DNA from: Actinomycetospora lemnae
GTDB taxonomy: Bacteria; Actinomycetota; Actinomycetes; Mycobacteriales; Pseudonocardiaceae
Reading direction: 5' to 3'
DNA: 64,000 nt
Assembly: GCF_028737315.1 (NCBI RefSeq)
Contig: NZ_JAQZAO010000004.1
Location: 186,001-250,000, forward strand
This document shows, one piece after another, positions 44,901 to 52,316 of this stretch (within the stretch, counting starts at the first letter, position 1; each line of letters opens with the position of its first letter). The notes under the pieces were generated by a model. That model was given only the letters and a program-made list of their open reading frames with translations. It ran no database searches and was not told the origin of the DNA. The position numbers and the translations under genes were made by a program.

Positions 44901-46027
44901 GGCACGGTCAGCGAGGTCTCGGCGACGTTGGTCGCCAGCACGATCCGCCGCCGCCCGCCCTGCGCGGGCTCGAAGACGCGGTGCTGTTCCGCGGCGGACA
45001 GCCGCGCGTAGAGCGGCAGGACGTCGAGGTCCTCGACGTGCGCCTGCTCGGCGTGCTCGCGCAGGGCGTCGGCCGCGTCGCGGATCTCCCGCTCGCCCGA
45101 GAGGAAGACGAGGACGTCCCCGTCCGGCCCCTCGCGGCGCAGCTCGTCGACGGCGTCGACGATGCCCTCGACCTGGTCGCGCTGCTGGGAGGGTGGGTCG
45201 GCAGCAGGATCGACCAGCGGCCGGTAGCGGATCTCGACGGGATAGGTCCGGCCGGACACCTCGATGATCGGGGCAGGCTCGCCGGAGGTGCCCCTGAAGT
45301 GCTCGGCGAAGCGCTCCGGGTCGATCGTCGCCGAGGTGATGATCACCTTGAGGTCGGGGCGGCGGGGCAGGAGCTGCGCGAGGTAGCCGAGCAGGAAGTC
45401 GATGTTGAGGCTGCGCTCGTGCGCCTCGTCGATGATCAGCGTGTCGTAGCGGCGCAGCAGCCGGTCCTGCTGGATCTCCGCGAGCAGGATGCCGTCGGTC
45501 ATGAGCTTGACCAGCGTGTCCTCGCTCGCGCGGCTGGTGAAGCGGACCTGGTAACCGACGGTGTCGGTGCCCGTCGTGCCCAGCTCCTCGGCGACGCGCT
45601 CGGCGACGGTCCGCGCGGCGATGCGCCGCGGCTGGGTGTGGCCGATGGTGCCGAGCACCCCGCGCCCGAGCTCGAGCGCGATCTTCGGCAGCTGCGTCGT
45701 CTTGCCCGAGCCGGTCTCGCCCGCGACCACGACGACCTGGTGCGACGCCAGCGCCTCGCGGATCTCCCCGACGCGCTCGGTGATCGGGAGCGTCTCCGGG
45801 TAGGTGATCGCCGGGACCGACGCCCGGCGGCGCGCCACGCGCTTCTCGGCGGCGACGACGTCGCCGGCGATCTTCTCCAGCGTGCCCGTCCGCCGCCCGT
45901 CGTCGGTGATGCGCTGCGCGCCCGCGATCCGGCGCCGGAGGCGGTGCTCGTCGGCGGGACCGAGCGCGGCGACGCGGGTCGCGAGGTCGGTCCCGACATC
46001 GCTGCCGACGTCGATCGCGGCTGACAC
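41960..46027 (-). CDS. hrpA: ATP-dependent RNA helicase HrpA
   Basis: A 1355-residue DEAH-box helicase. Motifs in order: VVVAGETGSGKTTQLP (motif I), DEAHERSLNIDFLLGYL (motif II, DEAH), VIITSATID (motif III), LVFLSGEREI, VLATNVAETSLTVPGI, and QRAGRCGRV (motif VI). The HA2/OB region and the long C-terminal DUF3418 part of HrpA follow. Length matches E. coli HrpA (about 1300). HrpA resolves stalled, collided ribosomes by pulling on mRNA. The start is GTG 46027 behind AGGAGGAG. Around 42583-42603 the gene contains a GCTCCGCTGCGCT motif repeated in two other genes here. Confidence 0.95.
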   Translation of the reverse strand: MSAAIDVGSDVGTDLATRVAALGPADEHRLRRRIAGAQRITDDGRRTGTLEKIAGDVVAAEKRVARRRASVPAITYPETLPITERVGEIREALASHQVVVVAGETGSGKTTQLPKIALELGRGVLGTIGHTQPRRIAARTVAERVAEELGTTGTDTVGYQVRFTSRASEDTLVKLMTDGILLAEIQQDRLLRRYDTLIIDEAHERSLNIDFLLGYLAQLLPRRPDLKVIITSATIDPERFAEHFRGTSGEPAPIIEVSGRTYPVEIRYRPLVDPAADPPSQQRDQVEGIVDAVDELRREGPDGDVLVFLSGEREIRDAADALREHAEQAHVEDLDVLPLYARLSAAEQHRVFEPAQGGRRRIVLATNVAETSLTVPGIRYVIDPGLARISRYSRRTKVQRLPIEPISQASATQRAGRCGRVADGICIRLYAEDDFDARPEFTDPEIQRTNLASVILQMAGAKLGPVEEFPFVDPPDRLAVRDGVRLLTELGALVDGDATRLSDTGRRLARLPVDPRIARMVLAADELGCLHEVTVIAAGLSAQDPRERPADKADEADAAHARFTDPRSDFLSWVHLWEHVRTGRRELSSNQFRKRCQAEFLNGLRIREWQDLAAQLRQLGDELGLTRNEPSAELTKDLGNRVHQALLTGLLSQIGLAQEPPRPKQGAPKPKRRPITEYEGSRGARFAIWPGSTLAKRPPTMVMAAELVETSRLWARTVAGVEPAWVEAAAGDLVTRTYSEPHWSKRRGTAVATERVSLFGVPLALDRTVDYHRIDAEVAREIFVRHALVQGEWNTRHAFVARNRERLEQVEEMERRARRELAVDDETTFRFYDARIPDDVVSVRHFDRWWQKAQRRDPHLLDLDPQALLAGEAPTAEQYPDTWTSGGLTLPLSYSYEPGAETDGVTVTVPLAVLGQVRAEDLAWQVPGLREEMLTALVRSLPKNLRRSLVPAPDSARALLARLARDGRPRGDEPLLPALSEAVKRLSGLDVPVDAWNVASLPAHLRLTFRVVDDEGATVAEGPDLGALRRRHAEATRRAVAAVADGAERRGLTSFAEVGELPRTREQQRSGGTVTAHLALVDTGRAVDVRVFDSAFEARDAMRGGTRRLLRLAIASPARSLVRSLDNRAVLRLRGAMTAVGTKRSGAGPSMQYRDVDELAEDCVDAAIDALVATGGGPAWDPAAFETLRAHVAARLPAAAAEVLSRAETVLGEAGQVALALDELAARPGGLLTDALDDVREQVRVLVGDRFVARTPVARLPDVARYLRAARRRLDKLPTAPARDAEAMATAHRVEGEYRARRARAASEPRSFDRDAFDAVAWMLQELRVSLFAQEIGTPGPVSEQRITKALAKLS

Positions 46028-46274
46028 CGTGCGGACTCCTCCTGGGGCGGGGTGGGGGTCGGTCCGGGACCCGTGTCCCGGACGCGTCGTGACCCCGGCA
46101 GGACAGGAGTCACTGGGGCCGGCGGACGGCTCGACCCACCATTGTCAGCGTACGGGCGGCCCGCGCTGTTCCCGACCTGTCTGGTCACGCAGCGAAGCCG
46201 TCACTAAGCTGTACGAGTGAGTCACTTGGCCGTGGAGTCGACGGAACGTAACGTCTGGCCCGGCGGCTCGGCGT

Positions 46275-46297
46275 CGTCGTCACCGCGCGTGACGACG
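46275..46297. promoter_or_regulatory. 9-bp palindrome upstream of the sigma-factor gene
   Basis: CGTCGTCAC and GTGACGACG flank 5 nt, ending 27 nt before the sigma GTG start. The position suits an operator or a leader hairpin. A GGAAC box lies upstream at 46243, but a matching -10 element was not found. The rest of the 296-nt gap (46028-46323) shows nothing else I can name. Confidence 0.45.
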
Positions 46298-46323
46298 CGA
46301 TCCAGGAACACGGAGGAGGGGTC

Positions 46324-46887
46324 GTGAGCGCAGCAGGCGTGACCGGCCAGCGGCCGGACACCGAGCTCGCCGTGCTCGCCGGCGGCGGCGACCAGGCCGC
46401 CTTCGCGGAGCTGATGACCCGTCACCGCCCCCGCCTCTACGCGGTCTGCCGGCGCATCACCACGAACGACCAGGACGCCCAGGAGGCGCTCCAGGAGACG
46501 ATGATCATCGCCTGGAAGCGGCTCGGGGAGTTCGACGGCCGCTCCGCGGTCGGCACGTGGCTCTACCGCGTGGCCACCAACGCCGCGATCGACGAGGTCC
46601 GCCGCCGCAAGCGCGCCCCGGAGCCCGCGGAGGAGGTCCCCGAGCCCACGCCGGCCCGGGGCGCCGACGGCGGCGTCATCGCACGCATGGACGTCGACCG
46701 CGCGCTGGCCCAGCTGCCTCCGCAGTACCGCGCGGTGGTGGTGCTGCGCGAGATCTGCGACCTGTCCTATACGGAGATCGCCGAGCTGCGCGGCATTCCC
46801 GTCCAGACCGTCAAGTCCCAGCTCTCCCGCGGGCGCCAGGCCCTCGTCGAGCTGCTCACCGACCGTCCGGCCGTCCGCTCGGCATGA
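46324..46887 (+). CDS. ECF-family RNA polymerase sigma factor
   Basis: A 187-residue extracytoplasmic-function sigma factor starting at GTG 46324 behind GGAGGAGGGG. Region 2 holds FAELMTRHRPRLYAVCRRI, then DAQEALQETMIIAWKRL and WLYRVATNAAIDEVRRRKR. Region 4 holds LPPQYRAVVVLREICDLSYTEIAEL and VQTVKSQLSRGRQAL. Usually an anti-sigma gene follows; here the next gene, overlapping by ATGA, is a dynamin-like GTPase. The sigma factor may therefore be controlled by other means and may direct transcription of the membrane-remodelling genes downstream, which is inferred. Confidence 0.92.
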   Translation: MSAAGVTGQRPDTELAVLAGGGDQAAFAELMTRHRPRLYAVCRRITTNDQDAQEALQETMIIAWKRLGEFDGRSAVGTWLYRVATNAAIDEVRRRKRAPEPAEEVPEPTPARGADGGVIARMDVDRALAQLPPQYRAVVVLREICDLSYTEIAELRGIPVQTVKSQLSRGRQALVELLTDRPAVRSA

Positions 46888-48395
46888 CCGGTCCCGCCGG
46901 CCCGGTCGGCCCCGTCACCTCGCGGCTCGTCGCGCTCTGCACCGGCACCCGCGACCGGCTGCGCACCCCGGAGCTGCGCGAGCGCCTCGACGGGCTGGTG
47001 ACGCGCCTGTCCGAGCCCCGCATCCGCGTGGCGGTCGGCGGGCGCATGAACGCCGGCAAGTCGACGCTCGCCAACGCGCTGCTCCAGGAACGCCTCGCGG
47101 CCACCGGGGCGACCGAGACGACGCGGCTGGTGACCTGGTTCCGCCACGGCCACCAGGCCCGCGTCCGCGTGCACCACCGCGACGGACGTGAGCGGGTCCT
47201 GCCGCTCGCCGCGACGGGCGGGGTCGGTGCGACCGTGACCGGGGCCGAGGCCGCGGAGGTCGGCCACCTCACCGTCGAGACCCCCAACGACGCGCTGACG
47301 CGGTACACGCTGATCGACACCCCGGGCATGGACTCGCTGTCGAAGCTGGACCCGGACTCGCTCGCGGCCCTGGGCGACGCCGACGCCGTCGTCTACCTCA
47401 TGCCCCACCCCGGCGAGCGCGACGCCGAGGCCATCGAGGCGGTCCGCGGCTGGTCGGGCGGCCTGCGGCTGGGCGCCGCGAACATGATCGGCGTCCTGTC
47501 GCGCATCGACACGCTCTCCGACGAGGACGACCCGTGGCCGACGGCGCGGCGCGTCGCCGACCGCTACGCCCGCGAGCTGCGCGCCGTGCTCTCCGACGTC
47601 GTCCCGGTGGCCGGGCTGCTGGCCGAGACCGCCCGCGGCCCCGACTTCTCCGAGACCGACGCCCGCGCCCTGCGCACCCTCGCCGAGGCCGACCGGGGCG
47701 GCGTCGGCCGCAAGCTGCGCACGGTGCAGCGCTTCCGTGCCTGGGCGGACGCCCCGCTGCCGGCCGACGACCGCGAGCGCCTCCTCGACCTGCTCGGCCT
47801 GCACGGCATCCGGGTCGCCCTCGAGCTGCTCGACGAGGGCCGGCGCTCGACGCCCGCCCTGCTCGAGGGCCTCGCGCAGCGCTCGGGGGTCGCAGAGCTC
47901 ATCGCGCGCATCGACACCGTCTTCGTCGCCGGCGCCGACCGGCTGCGCGCCAGCGCGGGGATCGCCGCGCTCGAGCACCTCGGGTGGGACGCGGCCGACG
48001 AGGTCGACCGGCGGGCCCTGCTCGCGCTGCAGTCCGAGCTCGACCGGCTGCGCCTCGAGCCGGCCCTGCGCCAGGTGGACCTCGCGTCGGCGCTGGTCGA
48101 CCTCGAGGCCGGCCGGATGCGCCTCGGCGACGAGGACACCGCCCGTCTGCGCGACCTCGCCACGGGCCCGGACGACGCCCACCGCCTCGGGCTCCCCGCC
48201 GGCGCCGACCCCGCGACCATCGCCGCCGCGGCCGCCGCCCAGATCCCGCAGTGGCGCCGCCTCGAGGCCCGTCCGTCGCGGGTGCTGCAGCGCCACGTGC
48301 GCACCGCGCGGGAGCTGTGCGAGCACATGCTCTTCACGGAACGGCCCGCAGCGGACGCCGCCCCGAGCTGGCAGGCTCGGACACCGAGCCGATGA
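46884..48395 (+). CDS. Dynamin-like GTPase 1 (IniC-size)
   Basis: A 503-residue GTPase of the bacterial dynamin type. G1 is GGRMNAGKST (52-61), the switch region has TETTR, G3 is DTPGMD (145-150), and the G4 position is SRID instead of N/TKxD. The remainder is helical, as in dynamin stalks, without an obvious membrane helix. Size and features match IniC of mycobacteria (about 490), the partner of IniA. It overlaps the sigma gene by ATGA and is followed after 1 nt by the kinase-like gene. A larger partner GTPase lies at 50053. Confidence 0.85.
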   Translation: MTGPAGPVGPVTSRLVALCTGTRDRLRTPELRERLDGLVTRLSEPRIRVAVGGRMNAGKSTLANALLQERLAATGATETTRLVTWFRHGHQARVRVHHRDGRERVLPLAATGGVGATVTGAEAAEVGHLTVETPNDALTRYTLIDTPGMDSLSKLDPDSLAALGDADAVVYLMPHPGERDAEAIEAVRGWSGGLRLGAANMIGVLSRIDTLSDEDDPWPTARRVADRYARELRAVLSDVVPVAGLLAETARGPDFSETDARALRTLAEADRGGVGRKLRTVQRFRAWADAPLPADDRERLLDLLGLHGIRVALELLDEGRRSTPALLEGLAQRSGVAELIARIDTVFVAGADRLRASAGIAALEHLGWDAADEVDRRALLALQSELDRLRLEPALRQVDLASALVDLEAGRMRLGDEDTARLRDLATGPDDAHRLGLPAGADPATIAAAAAAQIPQWRRLEARPSRVLQRHVRTARELCEHMLFTERPAADAAPSWQARTPSR

Positions 48396-48396
48396 C

Positions 48397-49245
48397 ATGA
48401 CCACGCTGTCGGGCAGCTCGCGCGGAGGGGAGGTCGCGGTGGGGGTGCCGCCCCGCGCCGGCCCGCCGCGGGCCGTCCTCGGGCCGTACGTGGTGCAGGA
48501 CGTCGTCCACCGCGGGCGGTCCGGCGAGGTGCTGCGCGCGCACGACTCCGCCCACGACCGCGTCGTCGCCCTCAAGCTGCTCGCGCCCGAGGACACCGAC
48601 CGCGAGTACCGCGCCCGCTTCGAGCGCTCGTGCGGCATCGCCCGCACGCTGGGCGAGCCGCACGTCCTCCCGGTGCTCGACTTCGGCGAGACCGGGGGGC
48701 GGCTGTTCGTCGCGACGCCGCTGCTCGGCGGGCCGGACCTCGGCGCGGTGCTGCACCGCGAGGAGGCGCTCGACCCGGCGCGCGCGGTGGCCGTCGTCGA
48801 GCAGGTCGCGCGGGCCCTGGCCGCCGCCCACGCCCGCGGGCTGGCGCACCGCAACATCAAGCCCGCCAACGTCATCTTCACCGACCCGGCGGCCGCCGAG
48901 GTGCGCGTCGGCGACTTCGGGCTGGTCTCGCGCAACGGGCTCTCGCTCGACCACACCGCGCCCGAGCGCTTCCGCGGCGGCGCGACCGACCACCGCGAGG
49001 ACGTCTACGCGCTGGGCTGCGTGCTCTACACCTGCCTCACCGGCGCCCGGCCCTATCCCGGGCGCAGCCTGCCCGAGCGGATGCGCGGCCACCTCGAGGG
49101 CCCGATCCCGCGGCCGTCGGAGCAGCGCCCGGACGTGCCGGCGGCGTTCGACGCCGTCATCGCCGGGGCGCTCGCGAAGACCCCGGGCGACCGCACACCG
49201 ACCGTCGGCACGCTCGCCGCGGGCGCCCGCGCGGCCCTCGCGTAG
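48397..49245 (+). CDS. Ser/Thr kinase-like protein with Asn for the catalytic Asp (probable pseudokinase)
   Basis: A 282-residue protein kinase fold lacking any membrane or sensor domain. It has the ATP-anchoring K60 (VVALK), the C-lobe HRN motif with N153 where the catalytic Asp of HRD should be, the metal-binding D173 in GDFGLV, APERF, and DVYALGCVLYTCLTG. The loss of the catalytic base predicts no or very weak phosphotransfer, so a scaffold or ATP-sensing role is likely. The codon read is AAC inside a well-formed helix-loop, so it is not a frameshift. It lies between two dynamin-like genes, 1 nt after the first. Confidence 0.88.
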   Translation: MTTLSGSSRGGEVAVGVPPRAGPPRAVLGPYVVQDVVHRGRSGEVLRAHDSAHDRVVALKLLAPEDTDREYRARFERSCGIARTLGEPHVLPVLDFGETGGRLFVATPLLGGPDLGAVLHREEALDPARAVAVVEQVARALAAAHARGLAHRNIKPANVIFTDPAAAEVRVGDFGLVSRNGLSLDHTAPERFRGGATDHREDVYALGCVLYTCLTGARPYPGRSLPERMRGHLEGPIPRPSEQRPDVPAAFDAVIAGALAKTPGDRTPTVGTLAAGARAALA

Positions 49246-49274
49246 CGCACGCCGGAAAAAGTTCGGCGGACCCC

Positions 49275-49301
49275 GGAACATCCGGGCCCGCTCGCGCCGT
49301 C
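49275..49301 (+). promoter_or_regulatory. Possible ECF-type promoter inside the dynamin operon
   Basis: GGAAC at 49275-49279 is followed after 17-18 nt by CCGTC at 49297-49301, resembling the GGAAC/CGTC promoters of ECF sigma factors. It lies in the only sizeable gap of the operon (107 nt), together with a 7-bp hairpin at 49314-49333. It could let the sigma factor drive the distal genes. Confidence 0.35.
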
Positions 49302-49352
49302 ACAGACGCGAACGGCCCGCGAGCCTGCGGGCCCCGCCCTCCGGGAGCGACC

Positions 49353-49694
49353 ATGAGCGGCACCACCGACACGGCCGGCGAGACCTACTTCAGCGCCGAC
49401 GGCGGCGTCTACGACGCGAACGGCACCATGATCGGCACGTACGGGACCGACGAGGCCGGCAACGTCGACCTGGTCACCACCGACACCGACGGCGACGGCC
49501 GGCTCGACACCTCCGTGGCCGACACCGACCACGACGGGACCTTCGAGACCGGCATCGTCGACACCGACGGCGACGGCTACTACGACACGATGGTGATCGA
49601 CACCGACGGCGACGGGGACTACGACACCGCCGCGGTCGACGCCGACGGGGACGGCCAGGCCGAGACCACGGCCCACGACCCGAACGGCTTCTGA
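49353..49694 (+). CDS. Asp/Gly-repeat protein with DTDGDG calcium-type loops
   Basis: A 113-residue acidic protein starting at ATG 49353 behind GGGAG. From residue ~42 it consists of five or six tandem units of the form D-T-D-G-D-G-x-x-D-T (also DTDHDGTFET, DADGDGQAET), like the Ca2+-binding loops of thrombospondin type-3 repeats or EF-hands. There is no signal peptide. It is therefore probably cytoplasmic and may bind Ca2+ or interact through its acidic surface. In position it recalls the small repeat protein IniB, which precedes iniA in mycobacteria, although the sequences are unlike. It precedes the GrpE-like gene by 2 nt. Confidence 0.82.
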   Translation: MSGTTDTAGETYFSADGGVYDANGTMIGTYGTDEAGNVDLVTTDTDGDGRLDTSVADTDHDGTFETGIVDTDGDGYYDTMVIDTDGDGDYDTAAVDADGDGQAETTAHDPNGF

Positions 49695-49696
49695 GC

Positions 49697-50056
49697 GTGA
49701 CCGGCCACCTCGGCACCACGGCCGGGATCCCCGCGACCCCCGCGGCCGAGCGGGCGGCGCTCGTCGAGCTCTGCATCGACCTCGCCGACCGCCTGGACAC
49801 CGCGGGACCCGGCCTCCGGGCCCGGGTGCACCGGGGTCTCGCCGACGTCGGGGTGGTCGCGGTCGAGCCGGACGGCCTGCCGTTCGACGGCGCCCGGCAC
49901 GACGCCGTCGACCGCGAGCCCACGGACGACCCCGCGCGCGACCGCACGGTCGCGAGCACCGAACGTGCCGGCTACCTCGACCGGGGCCGGCTCCTGCGGC
50001 GGCCCGAGGTCGTCGTGTACGCGCTCGAGACCGGAGAGACCGGAGACCCCCGATGA
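49697..50056 (+). CDS. GrpE-like nucleotide exchange factor (C-terminal domain form)
   Basis: A 119-residue protein. The C-terminal half, VGVVAVEPDGLPFDGARHDAV, then DRTVASTERAGYLDRGRLLRRPEVVVYA, matches the beta domain of GrpE, which contacts DnaK/Hsp70 and releases ADP. The long coiled coil of full GrpE is reduced to one short helix. The partner is presumably the Hsp70-like ATPase at 52313 in the same operon rather than housekeeping DnaK. The start is GTG 49697, and its stop overlaps the next start by ATGA. Confidence 0.85.
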   Translation: MTGHLGTTAGIPATPAAERAALVELCIDLADRLDTAGPGLRARVHRGLADVGVVAVEPDGLPFDGARHDAVDREPTDDPARDRTVASTERAGYLDRGRLLRRPEVVVYALETGETGDPR

Positions 50057-51912
50057 GCACCGACGCCCCCGCCGACGCGCGCCGGCCCCACCCGATGACC
50101 GACGAGGTCCTCGCGCTGGTCGCCGCGGTGCGCAAGGTCGCGGTGGAGGACGACGAGGCGGGCGCGGCCGAGGGGCTCGACGTCGACGTCGCCCGGGTCC
50201 GGCGCGGCAGTGCCGCCGTCGTGGTCGTCGGGGAGAAGAAGCGCGGCAAGAGCTCGCTGATCAACGCGCTGGTCGGACGCCCGGGCCTGCTGCCCGTCGA
50301 CGCCGACGTCGCCACCTGCGTGCACGTCGTCGTCTCGTACGGCCCCGACGGCGCCACGGTGGTCGAGGGCGGCGGGCCGACCGGGCGCGAGGTGCCCCTC
50401 GACGCGGTCGCCGAGTACGCCGCGCTCGACCCGGGCGCCCGGGTCCCCGAGCACGAGGACGTCAGCCAGGTGCAGGTCCGCGTGCCCGCCCCGCTGCTCG
50501 CCGGCGGGCTGGAGCTGATCGACACCCCGGGGGTCGGCGGCCTCGTCGCCGGGCACGCGGCCCTGACGCTCGCGACCCTCGACCGCGCCGACGCCCTGGT
50601 CTTCGTCCTCGACGGGTCCAGCGAGATCACCGCCTCGGAGCTCGCGTTCCTCGAGCGCGCCACCGAGCGCATCGCCACCGTCGTGTTCGCGCTGACCAAG
50701 ATCGACCAGTTCCCGGCGTGGGAGCAGGTGCGGGCGCGCAACGTCGAGCTGATCGCCGCGCACGCCCCGCGCTACGCCGACGCCCCGTGGTTCGGGGTGT
50801 CGAGCCGCGCGGCCGCCGACGCGATCGCGGCCGAGGCCGACGGCGAGCCCGAGGAGGCCGCCGAGGAGCGCGCCGCGAGCGGGATCGTGCCGCTGGCCGA
50901 GCACCTCGCGGGCCTCGCCGAAGGCGCCGACGGGCTGCGCCTGGCCAACCTGCTGCACCAGGCGGCGGTGCTGGTCAAACGCCTGTCGGCGATGCAGGTG
51001 CGGCGCGCGATGTCGCTGTCGCTCTCGCCGGAGTTCGCCGAGCTGGTCAAGCGCGAGAAGGAGGCGCTCACCGCGCTGCAGGGCCAGAACGCGACCTGGC
51101 GCCAGACGCTGTCCGAGCGCTCGGTGCGCCTCGAGCAGCGCATGCGCACCGAGCTCGCGCGGCGGATCGAGGACCTGCGCAAGGAGGTCGGCGACAGCAT
51201 CGCGACGGGCTCCTCGACGATCTTCGACGAGGTCGCCACCGACCTGCCGCCGCGGGCGCAGGCGCTGTGGATCGAGCTCGACACGCTGCTGCGCCGCGAG
51301 CTCACCGCGCTCGGCGAGGCGCTGCTCGCCGACCTCGAGGGCGTCGAGGTGGACCTCGCCGGCGTCGTCCCGGACGCGCCGGAACGCCTCGCGCAGCTGC
51401 CGGAGGCCGCCCGCGGCCAGGGCAGCACGAGCTTCGCCGAGCAGGGGATCATGGCCGCGGGCCTCGGGATGGGGCTCGGGCACCTCGTGGCCCTGGTCGT
51501 CGCGCCGCCCGTGGGCATCCTCGCCGGTCTCGGCGCCGTCGGGTTCTTCTCCTGGCGGCGCTGGAGCAAGGAACGGGGCGCCCGCAGCCGCGAGGACGCC
51601 CGCCGCTACCTCGGCGAGGTCACCACCCGCCTCAACAACGAGATCCCACCGGTCGTCGCGCAGGCCGTCCACGGCGCCCGCGACGTGCTCGGCCGCCAGA
51701 TCACCACCGCGCTGACCGCGGAGAAGGAGCGCCTGACCGCGAGCCTCGCCGAGCACGAGAAGAACCTGGCCAGCGAGAAGAGCGCGCTGGCCCGGCGCAA
51801 GGCCGAGGTGGACGCGAAGCTGAAGCGCCGCAACGAGCTGAGGGAGACCGCCGAGCAGCTGGCCCGCCGGCTGCCCGCACACCGATCCGCCACGAAGGAG
51901 GAGGCGTCGTGA
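50053..51912 (+). CDS. Dynamin-like GTPase 2 (IniA-size, membrane-inserted)
   Basis: A 619-residue dynamin-like protein. G1 is GEKKRGKSS (60-68), G3 is DTPGVGG, and G4 is TKID. A helical stalk follows, then a hydrophobic paddle near residues 470-500 (GIMAAGLGMGLGHLVALVV and a second short stretch) that can insert into membrane, and finally a long charged coiled coil. IniA of mycobacteria (about 640 residues) has this layout and mediates membrane fission and drug tolerance. With GTPase 1 it forms the typical bacterial dynamin pair. ATGA and GTGA overlaps couple it to both neighbours. Confidence 0.9.
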   Translation: MSTDAPADARRPHPMTDEVLALVAAVRKVAVEDDEAGAAEGLDVDVARVRRGSAAVVVVGEKKRGKSSLINALVGRPGLLPVDADVATCVHVVVSYGPDGATVVEGGGPTGREVPLDAVAEYAALDPGARVPEHEDVSQVQVRVPAPLLAGGLELIDTPGVGGLVAGHAALTLATLDRADALVFVLDGSSEITASELAFLERATERIATVVFALTKIDQFPAWEQVRARNVELIAAHAPRYADAPWFGVSSRAAADAIAAEADGEPEEAAEERAASGIVPLAEHLAGLAEGADGLRLANLLHQAAVLVKRLSAMQVRRAMSLSLSPEFAELVKREKEALTALQGQNATWRQTLSERSVRLEQRMRTELARRIEDLRKEVGDSIATGSSTIFDEVATDLPPRAQALWIELDTLLRRELTALGEALLADLEGVEVDLAGVVPDAPERLAQLPEAARGQGSTSFAEQGIMAAGLGMGLGHLVALVVAPPVGILAGLGAVGFFSWRRWSKERGARSREDARRYLGEVTTRLNNEIPPVVAQAVHGARDVLGRQITTALTAEKERLTASLAEHEKNLASEKSALARRKAEVDAKLKRRNELRETAEQLARRLPAHRSATKEEAS

Positions 51913-52316
51913 CCGCGCCCCAGGGAGCCGGGGGGCCCGACGGGAGCACCTGGCTCGACATGTCCCGCTACCCCGACACCGACCCGGACACCGTCCTCTC
52001 CGGCGACGAGCAGGGCCTGCTGACCTCGGCGCTCGCCGTCGACGACGCCGCGCTGCCCGACGCCGTGTGGGAGCACATGCTCGCCGTGGTGACCGGCGAC
52101 GCCGGTGACGACCCGGCCGCCGGGGACGGCGCCGACGACCCCGGCGCCGACCCTGCCGACCCTGCCGACCCTGCCGACGACGACCCCGCTGCCTGGGCCG
52201 CCGACCCCGCGCTCGACGAGCACGCCCACGACGACCCGGCGGTGCACGACCTCCACGACGGCCCCGACGGCTGGGACGACTCCCCGGACCCGGCCTGGGA
52301 CGGCGGCGCGGTGTGA
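51909..52316 (+). CDS. Acidic Asp/Pro-rich protein between dynamin and Hsp70 genes
   Basis: A 135-residue protein starting at GTG 51909 in a GTGA overlap. The first ~65 residues look folded (TWLDMSRYPDTDPDTVLSGDEQ, then AVWEHMLAVVTG). The rest is disordered and extremely acidic, rich in Asp, Pro, Ala and His. It includes a D-P-A repeat encoded by three tandem copies of ACCCTGCCG (about 52149-52175). There is no signal peptide or membrane helix. It may act as an adaptor or anionic clamp for the chaperone or GTPase encoded on either side. No family is recognised. Confidence 0.75.
   Translation: MTAPQGAGGPDGSTWLDMSRYPDTDPDTVLSGDEQGLLTSALAVDDAALPDAVWEHMLAVVTGDAGDDPAAGDGADDPGADPADPADPADDDPAAWAADPALDEHAHDDPAVHDLHDGPDGWDDSPDPAWDGGAV

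Noticed and set aside
39797-46024. A 2075-codon open frame on the + strand
   Set aside because: It is antisense to hrpA and the glutaminases, has no ribosome binding site and an Arg/Gly/Ala/Val/Asp-biased composition. This is typical of stop-poor antisense frames in very GC-rich DNA.
46243-46275. An autoregulatory ECF promoter in front of the sigma-factor gene
   Set aside because: GGAAC is present at 46243, but the nearest CGTC-type -10 element is about 24 nt away, too far for the usual 16-18 nt spacing.
52149-52175. Tandem ACCCTGCCG repeats, considered as a regulatory or recombination site
   Set aside because: They are in frame inside the acidic protein gene and simply encode its Asp-Pro-Ala repeat.
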